Assembly (NCBI RefSeq): GCF_000439375.1
Contig: NZ_ATMI01000012.1
Span: 102,985 to 166,984 of the forward strand
Reading direction: 5' to 3'
From: Tatumella saanichensis
Lineage (GTDB): Bacteria > Pseudomonadota > Gammaproteobacteria > Enterobacterales > Enterobacteriaceae
DNA length: 64,000 bases
Positions 30,398 through 40,306 of this stretch are shown piece after piece. The position numbers were made by a program, and so were the translations under genes. The notes beneath the pieces were generated by a model. That model made no database searches. It was not told where the DNA came from and was given only the letters and a program-made list of their open reading frames with translations. Each line of letters begins with the position of its first letter. The first letter of the stretch is position 1.

Positions 30398-30437
30398 GGC
30401 CCATAGGCCGCCCGCATTAGGCGGTGGCCTATGGGCC
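30398..30437 (-). terminator. Strong hairpin after the rnm-yciO operon
   Basis: GGCCCATAGGCC and GGCCTATGGGCC are perfect 12-bp inverted repeats with additional inner GCC/GGC pairing. It starts seven bases beyond the yciO stop. No U-tract follows, so it may act with Rho or as a 3'-end stabiliser. Confidence 0.65.
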
Positions 30438-30444
30438 AGAGGCG

Positions 30445-31065
30445 TTACCGGAACGGAGTCGGATCACCGGCGCCTTCACGGATAATTTCTGGCGCATCTC
30501 CGGTTAAGTCGACGACGGTGGTAGGTTGCTGGCCTAAGGTACCGCCGTTAAGGATCAAATCAACCTGCTTACCAATGCTGTCTTGGATCTCTTCTGGATC
30601 CGATTCGGCGAAATCATTGCCCGGCAGCATCAGGGTGGTGGACATCATTGGCTCATTAAGGGCTTCCAGTAGAGCCTGGGCCACCGGATGTGAGGTCACT
30701 CGCAGACCAATGGTTTTGCGTTTTTCATTCATCAAACGACGCGGGACTTCTTTGGTGGCTTTCAGCAGAAAAGTGTAACACCCGGGGGTATTGTTCTTGA
30801 TCAGACGAAAAGCACTGTTATCCACCTGTGCATAGACAGAGAGTTCAGACAGGTCACGGCACATCAGAGTGAAATGATGGTTTCCGTCCAACTGACGTAA
30901 ACGGCAAATACGTTCCAATGCCGATTTGTCCGCCAGTCGGCAGCCAAGGGCATAGCCGGAATCGGTCGGATAGACAATCACCCCGCCTTTGTTCAGGTAA
31001 TCCACCGCCTGGCTTATCAGGCGGGGCTGGGGATTTTCTGGGTGAATATAGAAAAACTGGCTCAT
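30445..31065 (-). CDS. yciO: YciO, Sua5/YrdC-like protein
   Basis: A 206-residue single-domain protein of the YrdC/Sua5 fold (PTDSGYALGC near residue 33, KR.KTIGLRVTSHP near 118). YrdC and Sua5 make threonylcarbamoyl-AMP for tRNA t6A; YciO is a paralogue that cannot fully replace them in E. coli and has uncertain function. Its ATG overlaps the rnm stop as ATGA, so the two are coupled. Confidence 0.95.
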   Translation of the reverse strand: MSQFFYIHPENPQPRLISQAVDYLNKGGVIVYPTDSGYALGCRLADKSALERICRLRQLDGNHHFTLMCRDLSELSVYAQVDNSAFRLIKNNTPGCYTFLLKATKEVPRRLMNEKRKTIGLRVTSHPVAQALLEALNEPMMSTTLMLPGNDFAESDPEEIQDSIGKQVDLILNGGTLGQQPTTVVDLTGDAPEIIREGAGDPTPFR

Positions 31066-31961
31066 AGTTCGCTCCCTGCGCCGGCCATTGCCGGGGCATT
31101 ACTGTGAATGTCAGGAAAACGCTGCCACAGGGCATCTACCCCTGCCGGTAACCACAGGTTGCGGCCCAGCTCGATCCATGCACAGGGCATGTGAAAGTCC
31201 GAGCCTTGTGAGGCGGCAAGTCCGTATTCCTGAGCGTACTTCGCTAATTGCTGACGTTCGTCAGGCGGCTGCTGGCATTGAGCGACTTCCATAGCATCGC
31301 CCCCTGCCTCAGCAAAAAATTGCAGTAACCGCTTTAACCATTTTGCGGATAACTGATAACGTCCCGGATGAGCAACTACTGCTCGCCCGCCAGACTGGTG
31401 GATAGCATCAATCGCCTGATTAATTGTACACCATTGGGCTGGCACATATCCGGTTTTCCCACGGGCCAGATAATTTTTGAACACCTGAGCGACGGTAGCA
31501 GCTTTACCACACTGCACAATATAGCGGGCAAAGTGACCACGGGTAATGGCACCGTTACCGGCCAGTGCCCGCGCGCCCTCCAGCGCCCCACTGATCTGTG
31601 CTTTTTCTAAGCGACTAGCAATCTCCTCGGCCCGCGACAAGCGTTTGTCTGCCTGCTGAGCCAGTAACTGACATAATGCCGAGTGGTGGATATCCATTCC
31701 CAACCCGACAATATGGATCTCATGGTTCTGCCACAGGGTGGAGATTTCGACGCCGCTGATAAGTTTCAATGGCAACTGATGTGCATGGACAGCCTTGATG
31801 GCCTGCGAGATCCCGGCGGTGGTGTCATGGTCGGTGATAGCCAGCCAGTTAACACCACGCTCATGGGCCCTGAGCACCAGTTCTTCTGGGCTAAGTAAGC
31901 CGTCTGAGGCGGTGGTATGGCTGTGCAGGTCGTATAAATTAAAGGCAGTTCTGTCTGTCAA
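31062..31961 (-). CDS. rnm: RNase AM (TrpH/YciV), PHP-domain 5'-3' exonuclease
   Basis: A 299-residue PHP-domain metal-dependent phosphoesterase. Metal-binding motifs are DLHSHTTASDG (residues about 11-21), ITDHDT (about 41-46), HPGR in the middle, and GSDFH near the C-terminus. The E. coli homologue matures 5' ends of rRNAs and also removes 3'-phosphate from 3',5'-bisphosphate nucleotides. It is divergent from the trp operon and coupled to yciO. Confidence 0.93.
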   Translation of the reverse strand: MTDRTAFNLYDLHSHTTASDGLLSPEELVLRAHERGVNWLAITDHDTTAGISQAIKAVHAHQLPLKLISGVEISTLWQNHEIHIVGLGMDIHHSALCQLLAQQADKRLSRAEEIASRLEKAQISGALEGARALAGNGAITRGHFARYIVQCGKAATVAQVFKNYLARGKTGYVPAQWCTINQAIDAIHQSGGRAVVAHPGRYQLSAKWLKRLLQFFAEAGGDAMEVAQCQQPPDERQQLAKYAQEYGLAASQGSDFHMPCAWIELGRNLWLPAGVDALWQRFPDIHSNAPAMAGAGSEL

Positions 31962-32027
31962 AATGGCTCCGTGTTGCGTTCGCTCTGTGGTCTGCCACTG
32001 ATTTTAGCAATAACGCTAAAAGATGTA

Positions 32028-32064
32028 TTGACAATCTGTCGGTGAACTAGTTAACTAGTACGCA
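32028..32064 (+). promoter_or_regulatory. trp promoter and TrpR operator
   Basis: A consensus -35 TTGACA (32028-32033) and -10 TTAACT (32051-32056) are 17 bases apart. The operator GAACTAGTTAACTAGTACGCA (32044 onward, with the perfect palindrome ACTAGTTAACTAGT at 32046-32059) overlaps the -10 and matches the E. coli trp operator as I remember it. TrpR with tryptophan would block RNA polymerase here. Confidence 0.95.
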
Positions 32065-32086
32065 ACTTCAGACAAGGATACTTCTC

Positions 32087-32140
32087 ATGTGTGTTACAGC
32101 AATTGACTCTCTCCGTTGGTGGCATATGACTCTCCCTTAA
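32087..32140 (+). CDS. trpL: trp leader peptide
   Basis: A 17-codon leader following AAGGATACTTCTC. The peptide reads MCVTAIDSLRWWHMTLP, with tandem Trp codons at positions 11-12, which sense charged tRNA-Trp. It is longer than the 14-residue E. coli leader and has no sequence in common with it except the Trp pair. The attenuator hairpin starts 48 bases after its stop. Confidence 0.9.
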   Translation: MCVTAIDSLRWWHMTLP

Positions 32141-32188
32141 GGGCGATGTTTTCGTGCACCCAAGTGTAACCACAGTGCAGATTTCAGG

Positions 32189-32213
32189 GCCCGCAAATTG
32201 CGGGCTTTTTTTT
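32189..32213 (+). terminator. trp attenuator
   Basis: GCCCGC and GCGGGC (extendable to GCCCGCAA/TTGCGGGC) form the terminator stem, followed by eight T residues, 24 bases before trpE. Upstream GGGC at the trpL stop can pair with the GCCC arm as an antiterminator. Together with trpL this is a standard transcription attenuation unit. Confidence 0.93.
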
Positions 32214-32236
32214 GGAAAAAATTCAGAGACACAATC

Positions 32237-33799
32237 ATGGCAAGCGCAAAACCCGATTTAAAACTGATTACCGGTGATGCCCCGTACCGCGATGACCCGG
32301 CAGCCTTATTTAACCAACTCTGTGCAGCTCGCCCGTCTACCCTGCTGCTGGAATCAGCAGACGTCGACAGTAAAGACAACTTGCAAAGCCTGCTGATCAC
32401 AGACAGTGCCCTACGGATCACCGCTTTGGGTCGCCAAGTGACGGTCCAGGCACTGTCAGAGAATGGTGCCAGCCTGCTGCCCCTGCTAGATGCTGCCCTG
32501 CCTGCTGAAGTGACCATATTACCTCGTCCCGATGGCCGCGAACTGACCTTCCCGGAAATTGATCCACTGCAAGATGAGGATTCTCGTCTAAAATCTGTGT
32601 CAGTACTGGATGCTCTACGCCTGATCCCCACCCTGATCAACAGCGACCCCACAGAGCGCGAAGCTGTGATGATCGGTGGCCTGTTTGCTTATGATTTAGT
32701 TGCCGGTTTTGAAACCCTGCCGGACCTGAAAAATGAGCAACGTTGTCCAGATTACTGCTTCTATCTAGCAGAAACCCTGCTGGTGATCGACCATCAGTCT
32801 CGCACTTCCCGTATTCAAGCCAGCTTATTTTCCCCGGCTGCTGGGGAATTTGAACGTCTGCAACAACGAGTTCATCAGTTGAATCAGCAGATGATGCAAC
32901 CGGCTCCGGCACCCGTCGCTCAACAGGTGCCGCAAATGACATTAAGCTACAGCCAAAGCGATGAAGTCTATTGTGACGTTGTCACAAAAATGCAGCATGC
33001 TATTCGTGTCGGTGAGATTTTCCAAGTGGTGCCTTCCCGTCGTTTTTCCCTGCCTTGCCCATCGCCATTGGCAGCCTATGAGACCCTAAAGAACAGTAAC
33101 CCAAGTCCCTATATGTTCTTTATGCAGGATCAGGATTTTACTCTGTTTGGCGCATCGCCGGAAAGCTCGTTGAAATATTCTGCACAGACCCGCCAGATTG
33201 AGATCTACCCGATTGCTGGTACCCGTCCACGTGGCCGCAACGCCGCCGGTGAATTGGACCGCGATCTGGATAGCCGTATCGAACTGGAAATGCGTACCGA
33301 TCAAAAAGAACTGGCTGAGCATCTTATGCTGGTGGATTTGGCCCGTAACGATCTGGCTCGTATTTGTGAGCCAGGCAGTCGCCATGTGGCTGACCTGACC
33401 AAGGTTGACCGCTATACCTTTGTAATGCATCTGGTGTCTCGGGTAGTAGGTAAACTGCGCCAAGACCTGGATGTGCTGCATGCCTATCGTGCGGTAATGA
33501 ATATGGGCACCCTCAGCGGCGCACCTAAAGTGCGTGCGATGCAGCTGATTGCTGAATCGGAAGGTACCCGTCGCGGCTCTTACGGCGGCGCAGTCGGTTA
33601 TTTCACCGCCACCGGTGATTTTGATACCTGTATCGTGATCCGCTCTGCCTATGTTGAAGATGGCGTTGCCACCGTGCAGGCAGGCGGCGGAGTGGTGTTA
33701 GACTCCATCCCACAAGCGGAAGCGGATGAAAGCCGCAACAAGGCCCGTGCAGTACTGCGCGCGATTGCCACAGCCCATCAATGTAAGGAGATTTTCTGA
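32237..33799 (+). CDS. trpE: Anthranilate synthase component I
   Basis: A 520-residue enzyme that with TrpG makes anthranilate from chorismate and glutamine. The N-terminal LLES at residues 37-40 is the conserved tryptophan feedback site. The chorismate-binding domain occupies the C-terminal half ([36 protein letters not shown]). The ATG at 32237 is taken because the longer frame would start inside the attenuator. Its TGA overlaps the trpG ATG by one base. Confidence 0.98.
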   Translation: MASAKPDLKLITGDAPYRDDPAALFNQLCAARPSTLLLESADVDSKDNLQSLLITDSALRITALGRQVTVQALSENGASLLPLLDAALPAEVTILPRPDGRELTFPEIDPLQDEDSRLKSVSVLDALRLIPTLINSDPTEREAVMIGGLFAYDLVAGFETLPDLKNEQRCPDYCFYLAETLLVIDHQSRTSRIQASLFSPAAGEFERLQQRVHQLNQQMMQPAPAPVAQQVPQMTLSYSQSDEVYCDVVTKMQHAIRVGEIFQVVPSRRFSLPCPSPLAAYETLKNSNPSPYMFFMQDQDFTLFGASPESSLKYSAQTRQIEIYPIAGTRPRGRNAAGELDRDLDSRIELEMRTDQKELAEHLMLVDLARNDLARICEPGSRHVADLTKVDRYTFVMHLVSRVVGKLRQDLDVLHAYRAVMNMGTLSGAPKVRAMQLIAESEGTRRGSYGGAVGYFTATGDFDTCIVIRSAYVEDGVATVQAGGGVVLDSIPQAEADESRNKARAVLRAIATAHQCKEIF

Positions 33800-34380
33800 T
33801 GGCTGATATCTTACTGCTCGATAACTTTGACTCCTTTACCTATAACCTGGTCGATCAGCTGCGGACCTTTGGTCACCGGGTGATGGTTTACCGTAATAAC
33901 ATTCCCGCGGAAACCCTGAAACAACGCCTAAGTGAAATGGAAAAGCCAGTGTTGATGCTGTCTCCTGGCCCAGGTGCACCGGCAGATGCTGGCAGCATGC
34001 CCGCCCTGCTGAAAGAGATGCGTGGCAAAGTCCCGGTGATCGGTATCTGTCTCGGCCATCAAGCGATAGTTGAAAGCTATGGAGGTGTGGTCGGTCAGGC
34101 CGGTGAGATCCTGCACGGTAAAGCGTCAGCAATCAGCCATGACGGTGAACAAATGTTTAGCGGCCTGCCTAATCCACTGCCGGTAGCCCGTTATCATTCA
34201 CTGGTGGGCAGTAATGTCCCTGAAGGGGTGACGGTGAATGCCACCTTTAACGGTATGGTCATGGCGATCCGTCATGAGAAGGATAAAGTGTGTGGTTTCC
34301 AGTTCCACCCAGAATCCATCCTCACCACCCAAGGAGCCCGCTTACTGGAACAGACTTTGGTCTGGGCGCTCAGCGAATAA
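33799..34380 (+). CDS. trpG: Anthranilate synthase component II (glutamine amidotransferase)
   Basis: A 193-residue class I glutamine amidotransferase that supplies ammonia to TrpE. The triad is visible: Cys84 in GICLGHQ, and His170 and Glu172 in FQFHPES. It is a free-standing trpG, not fused to trpD as in E. coli or Salmonella; separate trpG of this length is typical of Serratia and Yersinia. It is translationally coupled to trpE by a one-base overlap (TGATG). Confidence 0.97.
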   Translation: MADILLLDNFDSFTYNLVDQLRTFGHRVMVYRNNIPAETLKQRLSEMEKPVLMLSPGPGAPADAGSMPALLKEMRGKVPVIGICLGHQAIVESYGGVVGQAGEILHGKASAISHDGEQMFSGLPNPLPVARYHSLVGSNVPEGVTVNATFNGMVMAIRHEKDKVCGFQFHPESILTTQGARLLEQTLVWALSE

Positions 34381-34391
34381 GGACATTACTC

Positions 34392-35390
34392 ATGCAACAG
34401 ATCCTTGAAAAACTTTACCAAGGACAGGTGATCACTCAGCAAGAGAGTGAGCAGCTGTTCAGTGCGGTGGTCACCGGTGAAATGGACCCCATCTCCTTGG
34501 GTGCCGCCTTGATTGCCATGAAAGTGCGTGGCGAAAGCCCAGCAGAGATTGCCGGAGCAGCCACTGCCTTGCTGGATAATGCCCGTGCTTTCCCGCGTCC
34601 AGACTATCCGTTTGCCGACATTGTGGGCACCGGTGGCGACGGTAGCAACAGTATTAATATCTCCACGGCCAGTGCCTTTGTGGCTGCTGCCTGCGGGCTG
34701 AAAGTGGCCAAACACGGTAATCGTAGCGTCTCCAGCAAATCCGGCTCCTCCGATCTGCTGGCTGCTTTTGGTATCAATTTAGATATGACGCCGGAAAATG
34801 CCCGCCAGGCACTTGATGAGCAAAATGTCTGTTTCTTGTTTGCTCCGCAGTATCACAGTGGCTTCCGCCACGCGATGCCAGTACGTAAACAGCTACAGAC
34901 TCGTACCCTGTTTAATGTACTGGGCCCGCTGATTAATCCGGCCCGGCCGCCACTGGCACTGATCGGCGTCTATAGTCCAGCACTGTTACAGCCGATTGCT
35001 GAAACATTACGGGTGCTTGGCTATCATCGCGCTGCGGTGGTCCATGGTAGCGGTATGGATGAAATCGCCGTCCACGGGGTCACCCAGGTTGCCGAGCTAC
35101 GTGACGGTGAAATCACCCGTTATGAACTCTCCCCCACTGATTTCGGCCTACAGAGCCATCCTATCGACGCCCTAGCGGGAGGCACCCCTGAGGAAAACCG
35201 TGACATTTTACGCAAGTTACTGCAGGGTAAAGGAGAAACCGCGCACGAGCACGCTATTGCGATGAATGTTGCCATGCTGATGAAATTATTTGGTCATGAA
35301 GATTTACGCCAGAATGCAAAACAGGCAATGACCACGATCCGCAGTGGGCATGCCTATAACTGTGTCACTGAACTGGCGGCAAGAGGATAA
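34392..35390 (+). CDS. trpD: Anthranilate phosphoribosyltransferase
   Basis: A 332-residue enzyme that joins anthranilate to PRPP. The PRPP-binding [14 protein letters not shown] (near residue 79), [15 protein letters not shown] (near 106) and the anthranilate-contacting region around residue 160 are present. The reading frame is open further upstream within trpG, but the ATG at 34392 is the natural start, 11 bases after the trpG stop. As a separate gene it is about 330 residues rather than part of a TrpGD fusion. Confidence 0.97.
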   Translation: MQQILEKLYQGQVITQQESEQLFSAVVTGEMDPISLGAALIAMKVRGESPAEIAGAATALLDNARAFPRPDYPFADIVGTGGDGSNSINISTASAFVAAACGLKVAKHGNRSVSSKSGSSDLLAAFGINLDMTPENARQALDEQNVCFLFAPQYHSGFRHAMPVRKQLQTRTLFNVLGPLINPARPPLALIGVYSPALLQPIAETLRVLGYHRAAVVHGSGMDEIAVHGVTQVAELRDGEITRYELSPTDFGLQSHPIDALAGGTPEENRDILRKLLQGKGETAHEHAIAMNVAMLMKLFGHEDLRQNAKQAMTTIRSGHAYNCVTELAARG

Positions 35391-35392
35391 TC

Positions 35393-36754
35393 ATGAAGGG
35401 TACCGTATTAGAGAAAATTGTGGCCGATAAGGCACTGTGGGTGGCCGCTCGTAAAGTACAACAGCCACTGGAAAGCTTCCACGACCAGCTAGTCCCTGCC
35501 AGCCGCAGTTTCTACCAAGCTTTAGCCCGCGATAAGAGCGCTTTTATCCTGGAATGCAAAAAGGCATCCCCCTCTAAGGGATTAATTCGCGAGGATTTCG
35601 ACCCTGCAGCTATTGCCGCGAACTACGATCACTATGCCTCAGCGGTGTCGGTATTGACCGACGAAAAGTATTTTCAGGGTAGCTTCGATTTTCTACCGGT
35701 AGTGAGCGCTGCTATCCACCAGCCGGTGCTGTGCAAAGATTTTATCATCGACCCGTACCAGATTTATCTGGCCCGTTATTATCAGGCCGATGCCATCCTG
35801 CTGATGCTGTCAGTACTGAATGATGCTGAGTACTTGGCATTGGCTGAGGTGGCACACTCTCTGAATATGGGAATCCTCACTGAGGTCAGTAATCAGGAGG
35901 AGCTGGAGCGGGCAAAACTGCTGAAACCACGGGTCGCCGGGATTAATAACCGTGATCTGCGTGACTTGTCGATTGATTTAGAGAAAACCCGCCAACTGGC
36001 ACCGCAATTGCCGGATGATACAATCATTATCAGCGAGTCCGGCATTTATGATTATGCTCAAATTCGCGAACTTAGCCGCTACGCCGACGGTTTTCTGATC
36101 GGATCGTCCTTAATGGCCGAACCGGATCTGAATGCGGCCGTGCGTCGAGTGCTGATTGGCGATAATAAGGTCTGCGGACTGACGCGGGATGAAGATGTTA
36201 AAGCGGCCTATCAACAAGGTGCGGTATACGGTGGTTTGATCTTCGCCAAAGGTTCTCCGCGCCAAGTCAGTGAACAGCAGGCAGCAGAACTGATGCAGGC
36301 CGCGCCGTTGAAATTTGTCGGTGTATTCCGTAACGCAGCCTCTGCCGAGGTAGCAGCGGTTGCTGGCGGTCTTGGTCTCGCAGCAGTACAGCTTCACGGT
36401 GACGAAGATGCCGCCTATATCGAATCGTTACGTCACCTGTTACCTCAATCAGTCGCTATCTGGAAAGCCTGCAGTATCACCGATAGCTTGCCAGCACGTG
36501 ATATTCCTTATGTTGACCGCTGGCTGTTTGATAACGGTCAGGGGGGGAGCGGGCAGACCTTTGACTGGTCACTGTTACAGGGGCAAGACCTGCACAATGT
36601 GATGCTGGCCGGTGGGGTTAATGCGGCCAACTGCACCGATGCGGCTGGATTAGGCTGTGCGGGCCTGGATATTAACTCCGGCGCGGAAAGCGCGCCTGGG
36701 ATCAAAGATGGACAGAAACTGGCAGAGATTTTTGCTCAGTTACGGGCTTACTGA
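35393..36754 (+). CDS. trpCF: Bifunctional indole-3-glycerol-phosphate synthase / phosphoribosylanthranilate isomerase
   Basis: A 453-residue fusion of two TIM barrels. The N-terminal half (residues 1 to about 255) is the TrpC synthase, with ILECKKASPSKG near residue 52 and GINNRDL near 182. The C-terminal half (about 256-453) is the TrpF isomerase, with KVCGLTR at its start and QLHGDED, AGGVNAAN and LDINSGAE motifs. It catalyses two successive steps, from PRA to CdRP to IGP. The fusion is normal in Enterobacterales. It begins two bases after trpD. Confidence 0.98.
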   Translation: MKGTVLEKIVADKALWVAARKVQQPLESFHDQLVPASRSFYQALARDKSAFILECKKASPSKGLIREDFDPAAIAANYDHYASAVSVLTDEKYFQGSFDFLPVVSAAIHQPVLCKDFIIDPYQIYLARYYQADAILLMLSVLNDAEYLALAEVAHSLNMGILTEVSNQEELERAKLLKPRVAGINNRDLRDLSIDLEKTRQLAPQLPDDTIIISESGIYDYAQIRELSRYADGFLIGSSLMAEPDLNAAVRRVLIGDNKVCGLTRDEDVKAAYQQGAVYGGLIFAKGSPRQVSEQQAAELMQAAPLKFVGVFRNAASAEVAAVAGGLGLAAVQLHGDEDAAYIESLRHLLPQSVAIWKACSITDSLPARDIPYVDRWLFDNGQGGSGQTFDWSLLQGQDLHNVMLAGGVNAANCTDAAGLGCAGLDINSGAESAPGIKDGQKLAEIFAQLRAY

Positions 36755-36793
36755 ATTAAGACGCGTCATGCAGACGACACAGGAAATAGCGTT

Positions 36794-37984
36794 ATGACTT
36801 TACTGAATCCTTATTTTGGCGAATTTGGTGGAATGTATGTTCCACAGATCCTGATGCCAGCACTGAGTCAGCTTGAAGAGGCTTTCGTCAGCGCACAGCG
36901 TGATCCAGAGTTTCAGGCTGAGTTTACCGACCTGCTGAAAAATTATGCCGGCCGTCCTACCGCCCTGACCCTCTGTCGTAACCTGACTGCCGGGACCAAC
37001 ACCCGCCTTTACCTAAAACGTGAAGATCTGCTCCACGGCGGCGCACACAAAACCAACCAAGTGCTGGGCCAGGCGCTGCTGGCAAAACGCATGGGCAAAA
37101 ACGAGATCATCGCCGAAACCGGTGCGGGTCAACACGGCGTCGCTTCGGCATTGGCCTGTGCTCTGCTAGGCATGAAATGCCGCATCTATATGGGTGCTAA
37201 AGATGTCGAACGCCAGTCGCCGAACGTTTTCCGCATGCGCTTAATGGGGGCCGAAGTCATCCCGGTTCACAGTGGCTCTGCGACCCTGAAAGATGCCTGT
37301 AATGAAGCGTTGCGAGATTGGTCAGGCAGCTATGAGACTGCACACTATATGTTGGGTACCGCTGCTGGCCCGCACCCATTCCCGACTATTGTTCGCGAGT
37401 TTCAACGGATGATCGGCGAAGAGACCCGTGCTCAAATTCTCGAGCAGGAAGGCCGGTTGCCGGATGCCGTTATTGCCTGTGTCGGGGGCGGTTCTAACGC
37501 TATCGGTATGTTCGCTGACTTTATCGATGAGAGCGCTGTCGGCTTGATCGGTGTCGAACCCGCTGGCTTAGGTATTGATTCAGGCCACCATGGCGCGCCA
37601 CTTAAACACGGCAATACCGGTATCTATTTCGGCATGAAGGCGCCGATGATGCAGACCGAGGATGGTCAGATTGAAGAGTCTTATTCGGTCTCTGCAGGAT
37701 TGGATTTCCCCTCCGTCGGTCCGCAGCATGCGTGGTTAAACAGTACTGGTCGTGCTGAATATGTGTCGGTTACCGATGATGAAGCCATTGATGCGTTTAA
37801 AGCGCTGTCCCGTCATGAAGGGATTATCCCAGCATTGGAATCTTCTCATGCCTTGGCCCACGCCTTAAAAATGGCCCGTGAAAATCCAGATAAAGAGCAA
37901 TTACTGGTGGTCAACCTGTCCGGCCGTGGGGATAAAGACATTTTTACCGTGCACGATATTCTGAAGCAGCGTGGAGAGTTTTGA
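36794..37984 (+). CDS. trpB: Tryptophan synthase beta chain
   Basis: A 396-residue PLP enzyme that condenses indole with serine. The PLP Lys is in GGAHKTNQ near residue 87 and the phosphate-binding glycine loop is GGGSNAIG near 233. Substrate contacts include ETGAGQHG. It forms the alpha2beta2 channelled complex with TrpA. Its TGA overlaps the trpA ATG by one base. Confidence 0.98.
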   Translation: MTLLNPYFGEFGGMYVPQILMPALSQLEEAFVSAQRDPEFQAEFTDLLKNYAGRPTALTLCRNLTAGTNTRLYLKREDLLHGGAHKTNQVLGQALLAKRMGKNEIIAETGAGQHGVASALACALLGMKCRIYMGAKDVERQSPNVFRMRLMGAEVIPVHSGSATLKDACNEALRDWSGSYETAHYMLGTAAGPHPFPTIVREFQRMIGEETRAQILEQEGRLPDAVIACVGGGSNAIGMFADFIDESAVGLIGVEPAGLGIDSGHHGAPLKHGNTGIYFGMKAPMMQTEDGQIEESYSVSAGLDFPSVGPQHAWLNSTGRAEYVSVTDDEAIDAFKALSRHEGIIPALESSHALAHALKMARENPDKEQLLVVNLSGRGDKDIFTVHDILKQRGEF

Positions 37985-38790
37985 TGGAACGTTATTCTGA
38001 CCTTTTTAAACGTCTAGCAGGGCAAAAAGAAGGCGCATTTGTGCCCTTCGTCACCCTAGGAGACCCATCCTTCGACCTGTCGCTGCAGATCATTGATGCG
38101 TTAGTTGAAGGTGGTGCCGATGCACTGGAACTGGGCTTTCCGTTTTCGGACCCGCTAGCCGATGGCCCGACCATCCAGAGCGCCAACTTGCGAGCCCTGA
38201 AAGGTGGCATGAATACTGATAAGTGTTTTGAGATCATCGCCCAAGTTCGTCAAAAATATCCGCAATTACCCATTGGCTTGCTGATCTACGCCAACTTGAT
38301 ATTTAGACCCGGTCTCGATGCGTTCTACGCACGCTGTGAACAAGCAGGCGTAGATTCTGTTCTGGTTGCGGATGTGCCTTTGGAAGAGTCTCTGCCCTTC
38401 CGTCAGGCGGCGATGCGGCATAACGTGGCCCCTATCTTTATCTGCCCGCCAAATGCCAGTGATGAGTTACTGCGGGAAATTGCTTCTCACGGTCGCGGCT
38501 ATACCTATTTGTTGTCCCGGGCCGGTGTCACCGGTGCGGAAAATAGCCACTCTGCGCCACTGGAGCACCTGATTGCTAAACTCAGTGAGTACCATGCGGC
38601 GCCTCCAATCCAAGGCTTTGGTATTTCGCAGCCTGGTCAGGTGAAAGCGGTGATCGACGCAGGTGCTGCGGGGGCGATTTCCGGCTCTGCCGTGGTGAAG
38701 ATTATTGAATCTCATCTTGATGATCCAACCCTGATGCTGACCACCCTGCGTGAATTCGCGGCATCATTGAAAGCGGCTACCCATCACTGA
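37984..38790 (+). CDS. trpA: Tryptophan synthase alpha chain
   Basis: A 268-residue TIM barrel that cleaves indole-3-glycerol phosphate to indole and G3P. The catalytic Glu and Asp lie in [14 protein letters not shown] (about residues 49-62). The ATG at 37984 overlaps the trpB stop; a TTG one codon earlier is ignored. It is the last gene of the trp operon. Confidence 0.98.
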   Translation: MERYSDLFKRLAGQKEGAFVPFVTLGDPSFDLSLQIIDALVEGGADALELGFPFSDPLADGPTIQSANLRALKGGMNTDKCFEIIAQVRQKYPQLPIGLLIYANLIFRPGLDAFYARCEQAGVDSVLVADVPLEESLPFRQAAMRHNVAPIFICPPNASDELLREIASHGRGYTYLLSRAGVTGAENSHSAPLEHLIAKLSEYHAAPPIQGFGISQPGQVKAVIDAGAAGAISGSAVVKIIESHLDDPTLMLTTLREFAASLKAATHH

Positions 38791-38803
38791 TTCACCGTTC
38801 TTA

Positions 38804-38830
38804 CAGGCACCTCAGGGTGCCTGCTTTTTT
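38804..38830 (+). terminator. Rho-independent terminator of the trp operon
   Basis: CAGGCACC and GGTGCCTG form a stem around a short loop, followed by six T residues, 14 bases after trpA. Confidence 0.93.
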
Positions 38831-38915
38831 ATAATTATCAGAGTAGGTGACAGTTGCGGATACGCTGAATGTGGCCAATAATTGTCACTGAAATCATCAG
38901 ACAGGGAGGCAGTAT

Positions 38916-39230
38916 ATGAAATTTGTTAAAGCGTTATCCGGTGCAGTAATGGCTTCTGTTGTAGCGCTGGCACTCAGCGCCTGTGCCCCTGGCCCGGCCA
39001 AAGAAGGGACCGGCGGCTATATCGATGACACCGTGATCACCACTAAGGTGAAAGCGCAGTTACTCGGTACCAAAGAACTTAAATCGACTCAGATCAATGT
39101 TGAAACCTTCAAAGGCCGCGTACAGCTGAGCGGTTTTGTTTCTTCACCTCAGGTTGCCAGCCGTGCGGTCACTGTTGCCCGCCAGGTACCAGGTGTCACC
39201 TCTGTTGTGAACGATATGCAGATCCGATAA
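38916..39230 (+). CDS. BON-domain lipoprotein
   Basis: A 104-residue lipoprotein. The signal peptide ends in LSAC with the lipidated Cys near residue 23. A single BON domain (residues about 38-104) contains TTKVKAQLL, a GRVQLSGFV strand and ARQVPGVTSVVNDM. Single-BON lipoproteins of this kind are common in Serratia and Yersinia between trpA and ompW and are related to OsmY and DolP; they probably bind phospholipid at the periplasmic envelope. The start has a GGGAGG ribosome binding site. The exact role is unknown. Confidence 0.88.
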   Translation: MKFVKALSGAVMASVVALALSACAPGPAKEGTGGYIDDTVITTKVKAQLLGTKELKSTQINVETFKGRVQLSGFVSSPQVASRAVTVARQVPGVTSVVNDMQIR

Positions 39231-39247
39231 TCCTTAGAGGATAACCG

Positions 39248-39272
39248 CCCGGCCTATGTGCCGGGTTTTTTT
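39248..39272 (+). terminator. Terminator of the BON lipoprotein gene
   Basis: CCCGGC and GCCGGG pair over a six-base loop and are followed by seven T residues. Confidence 0.9.
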
Positions 39273-39298
39273 ATGGCTTATGACTACGGTTTTCAAAG

Positions 39299-39326
39299 AA
39301 AAAAGGCCGCAGTAGCGGCCTTTTTT
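39299..39326. terminator. Bidirectional terminator downstream of ompW
   Basis: AAAAGGCCGC and GCGGCCTTTT form a 10-bp stem with a four-base loop, flanked by A-run and T-run, between the convergent BON and ompW genes. Confidence 0.92.
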
Positions 39327-39340
39327 CAACAGGGATGTTA

Positions 39341-39973
39341 TCAGAAGCTGTAGCCCGCACCGATAAAGAAGACAAATGGGTTAATATTGGTATTGATGCT
39401 CTCGCGCTGATCACCTGCATTAAAGCGAACTTTGGTTTTGATATTCATATACCACAGTGAGGCGTTCAGCATCCAGTGCTGGTCCAGTTGGTAATCCATA
39501 CCTACCTGACCGGCAACGCCCCAGGAGTTTTTCAGACTGAGGTTACTCAGACCGGCAGCCTTACCAGTATCATTAAATTTGTTATCGAAGAAAGTGGTGT
39601 AGTTCAGGCCCACACCAGCATAAGGCTGGAATTTTGAGTTGTTGTCTAAGAAATAATACTGCGCCATCAGGGTCGGTGGCAACTGATGAACAGTTGCCAA
39701 AGTGCCGGTCGGCCCTAATGCGACTTTATGACGGAATGGCGTGGCCGCCAGCAGTTCAACACCGATATGATCGGTTGCCATATAGGTGAAGGTTAACCCC
39801 AGCTGAGTATTGTTTTTGACATCAAATTCACCCAAGCCCAATACGTTGTCACTGCCGCCGGTCGGACGAACAGTGGCGCTACCCGCACGGATAAAGAAAT
39901 CCCCTGCCTGATGTGCGCTCGCAACCGCAGGTAAAAGTGCCGCAATTAATAGACCCATTTTTGCCAGTTTCAT
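39341..39973 (-). CDS. ompW: Outer membrane protein OmpW
   Basis: A 210-residue eight-stranded outer-membrane barrel. The signal peptide ends near residue 20 (VASAHQAGD), the barrel strands follow, and the C-terminus is the Phe required for BAM-dependent insertion (GAGYSF). OmpW has a narrow hydrophobic channel and is a colicin S4 receptor in E. coli; expression rises under anaerobiosis through FNR. A perfect FNR box lies 147-160 bp upstream of the start. Confidence 0.96.
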   Translation of the reverse strand: MKLAKMGLLIAALLPAVASAHQAGDFFIRAGSATVRPTGGSDNVLGLGEFDVKNNTQLGLTFTYMATDHIGVELLAATPFRHKVALGPTGTLATVHQLPPTLMAQYYFLDNNSKFQPYAGVGLNYTTFFDNKFNDTGKAAGLSNLSLKNSWGVAGQVGMDYQLDQHWMLNASLWYMNIKTKVRFNAGDQRESINTNINPFVFFIGAGYSF

Positions 39974-40306
39974 AATCCTTCCTCTCTTCGACGCGCGTAA
40001 TTTTTTTCATTTTGATGACGGACAGTTTGAGCTGCTGTCTTCTGTGGCCCTATGTTTAACGCGAATCAAACAGAAAATCATGCGTTTCTGTCACATAAAA
40101 TCCTTGATAAAACAAAGTCTTGATTTAGATCAATTTTAAGTCGCGATTAAAGCGACCTTTTCGGCAGAAAAATTGTCTAGGCGGGCAATAACCAAGGGAT
40201 GTCCGTAAGGGTAAAAAATGCAAAGAGTTGTCAGCCGGGGTGCCGCGAAGCAGCCGAAGCATGTACAATCCTTCGGTTAATTCATTTGTTTCCTCAAGGA
40301 GTGTTC
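39974..40306. other. ompW-yciC divergent intergenic region
   Basis: A 333-bp divergent control region carrying the FNR box (40120-40133) and AT-rich sequence. An in-frame extension of yciC begins at 40199, but it lacks a ribosome binding site and family similarity. No other gene is seen. Confidence 0.6.
40120..40133. promoter_or_regulatory. FNR box upstream of ompW
   Basis: TTGATTTAGATCAA is an exact, palindromic match to the FNR consensus TTGAT-N4-ATCAA. It lies between ompW and yciC; anaerobic activation of ompW by FNR is known in E. coli, so ompW is the likelier target. Confidence 0.85.
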
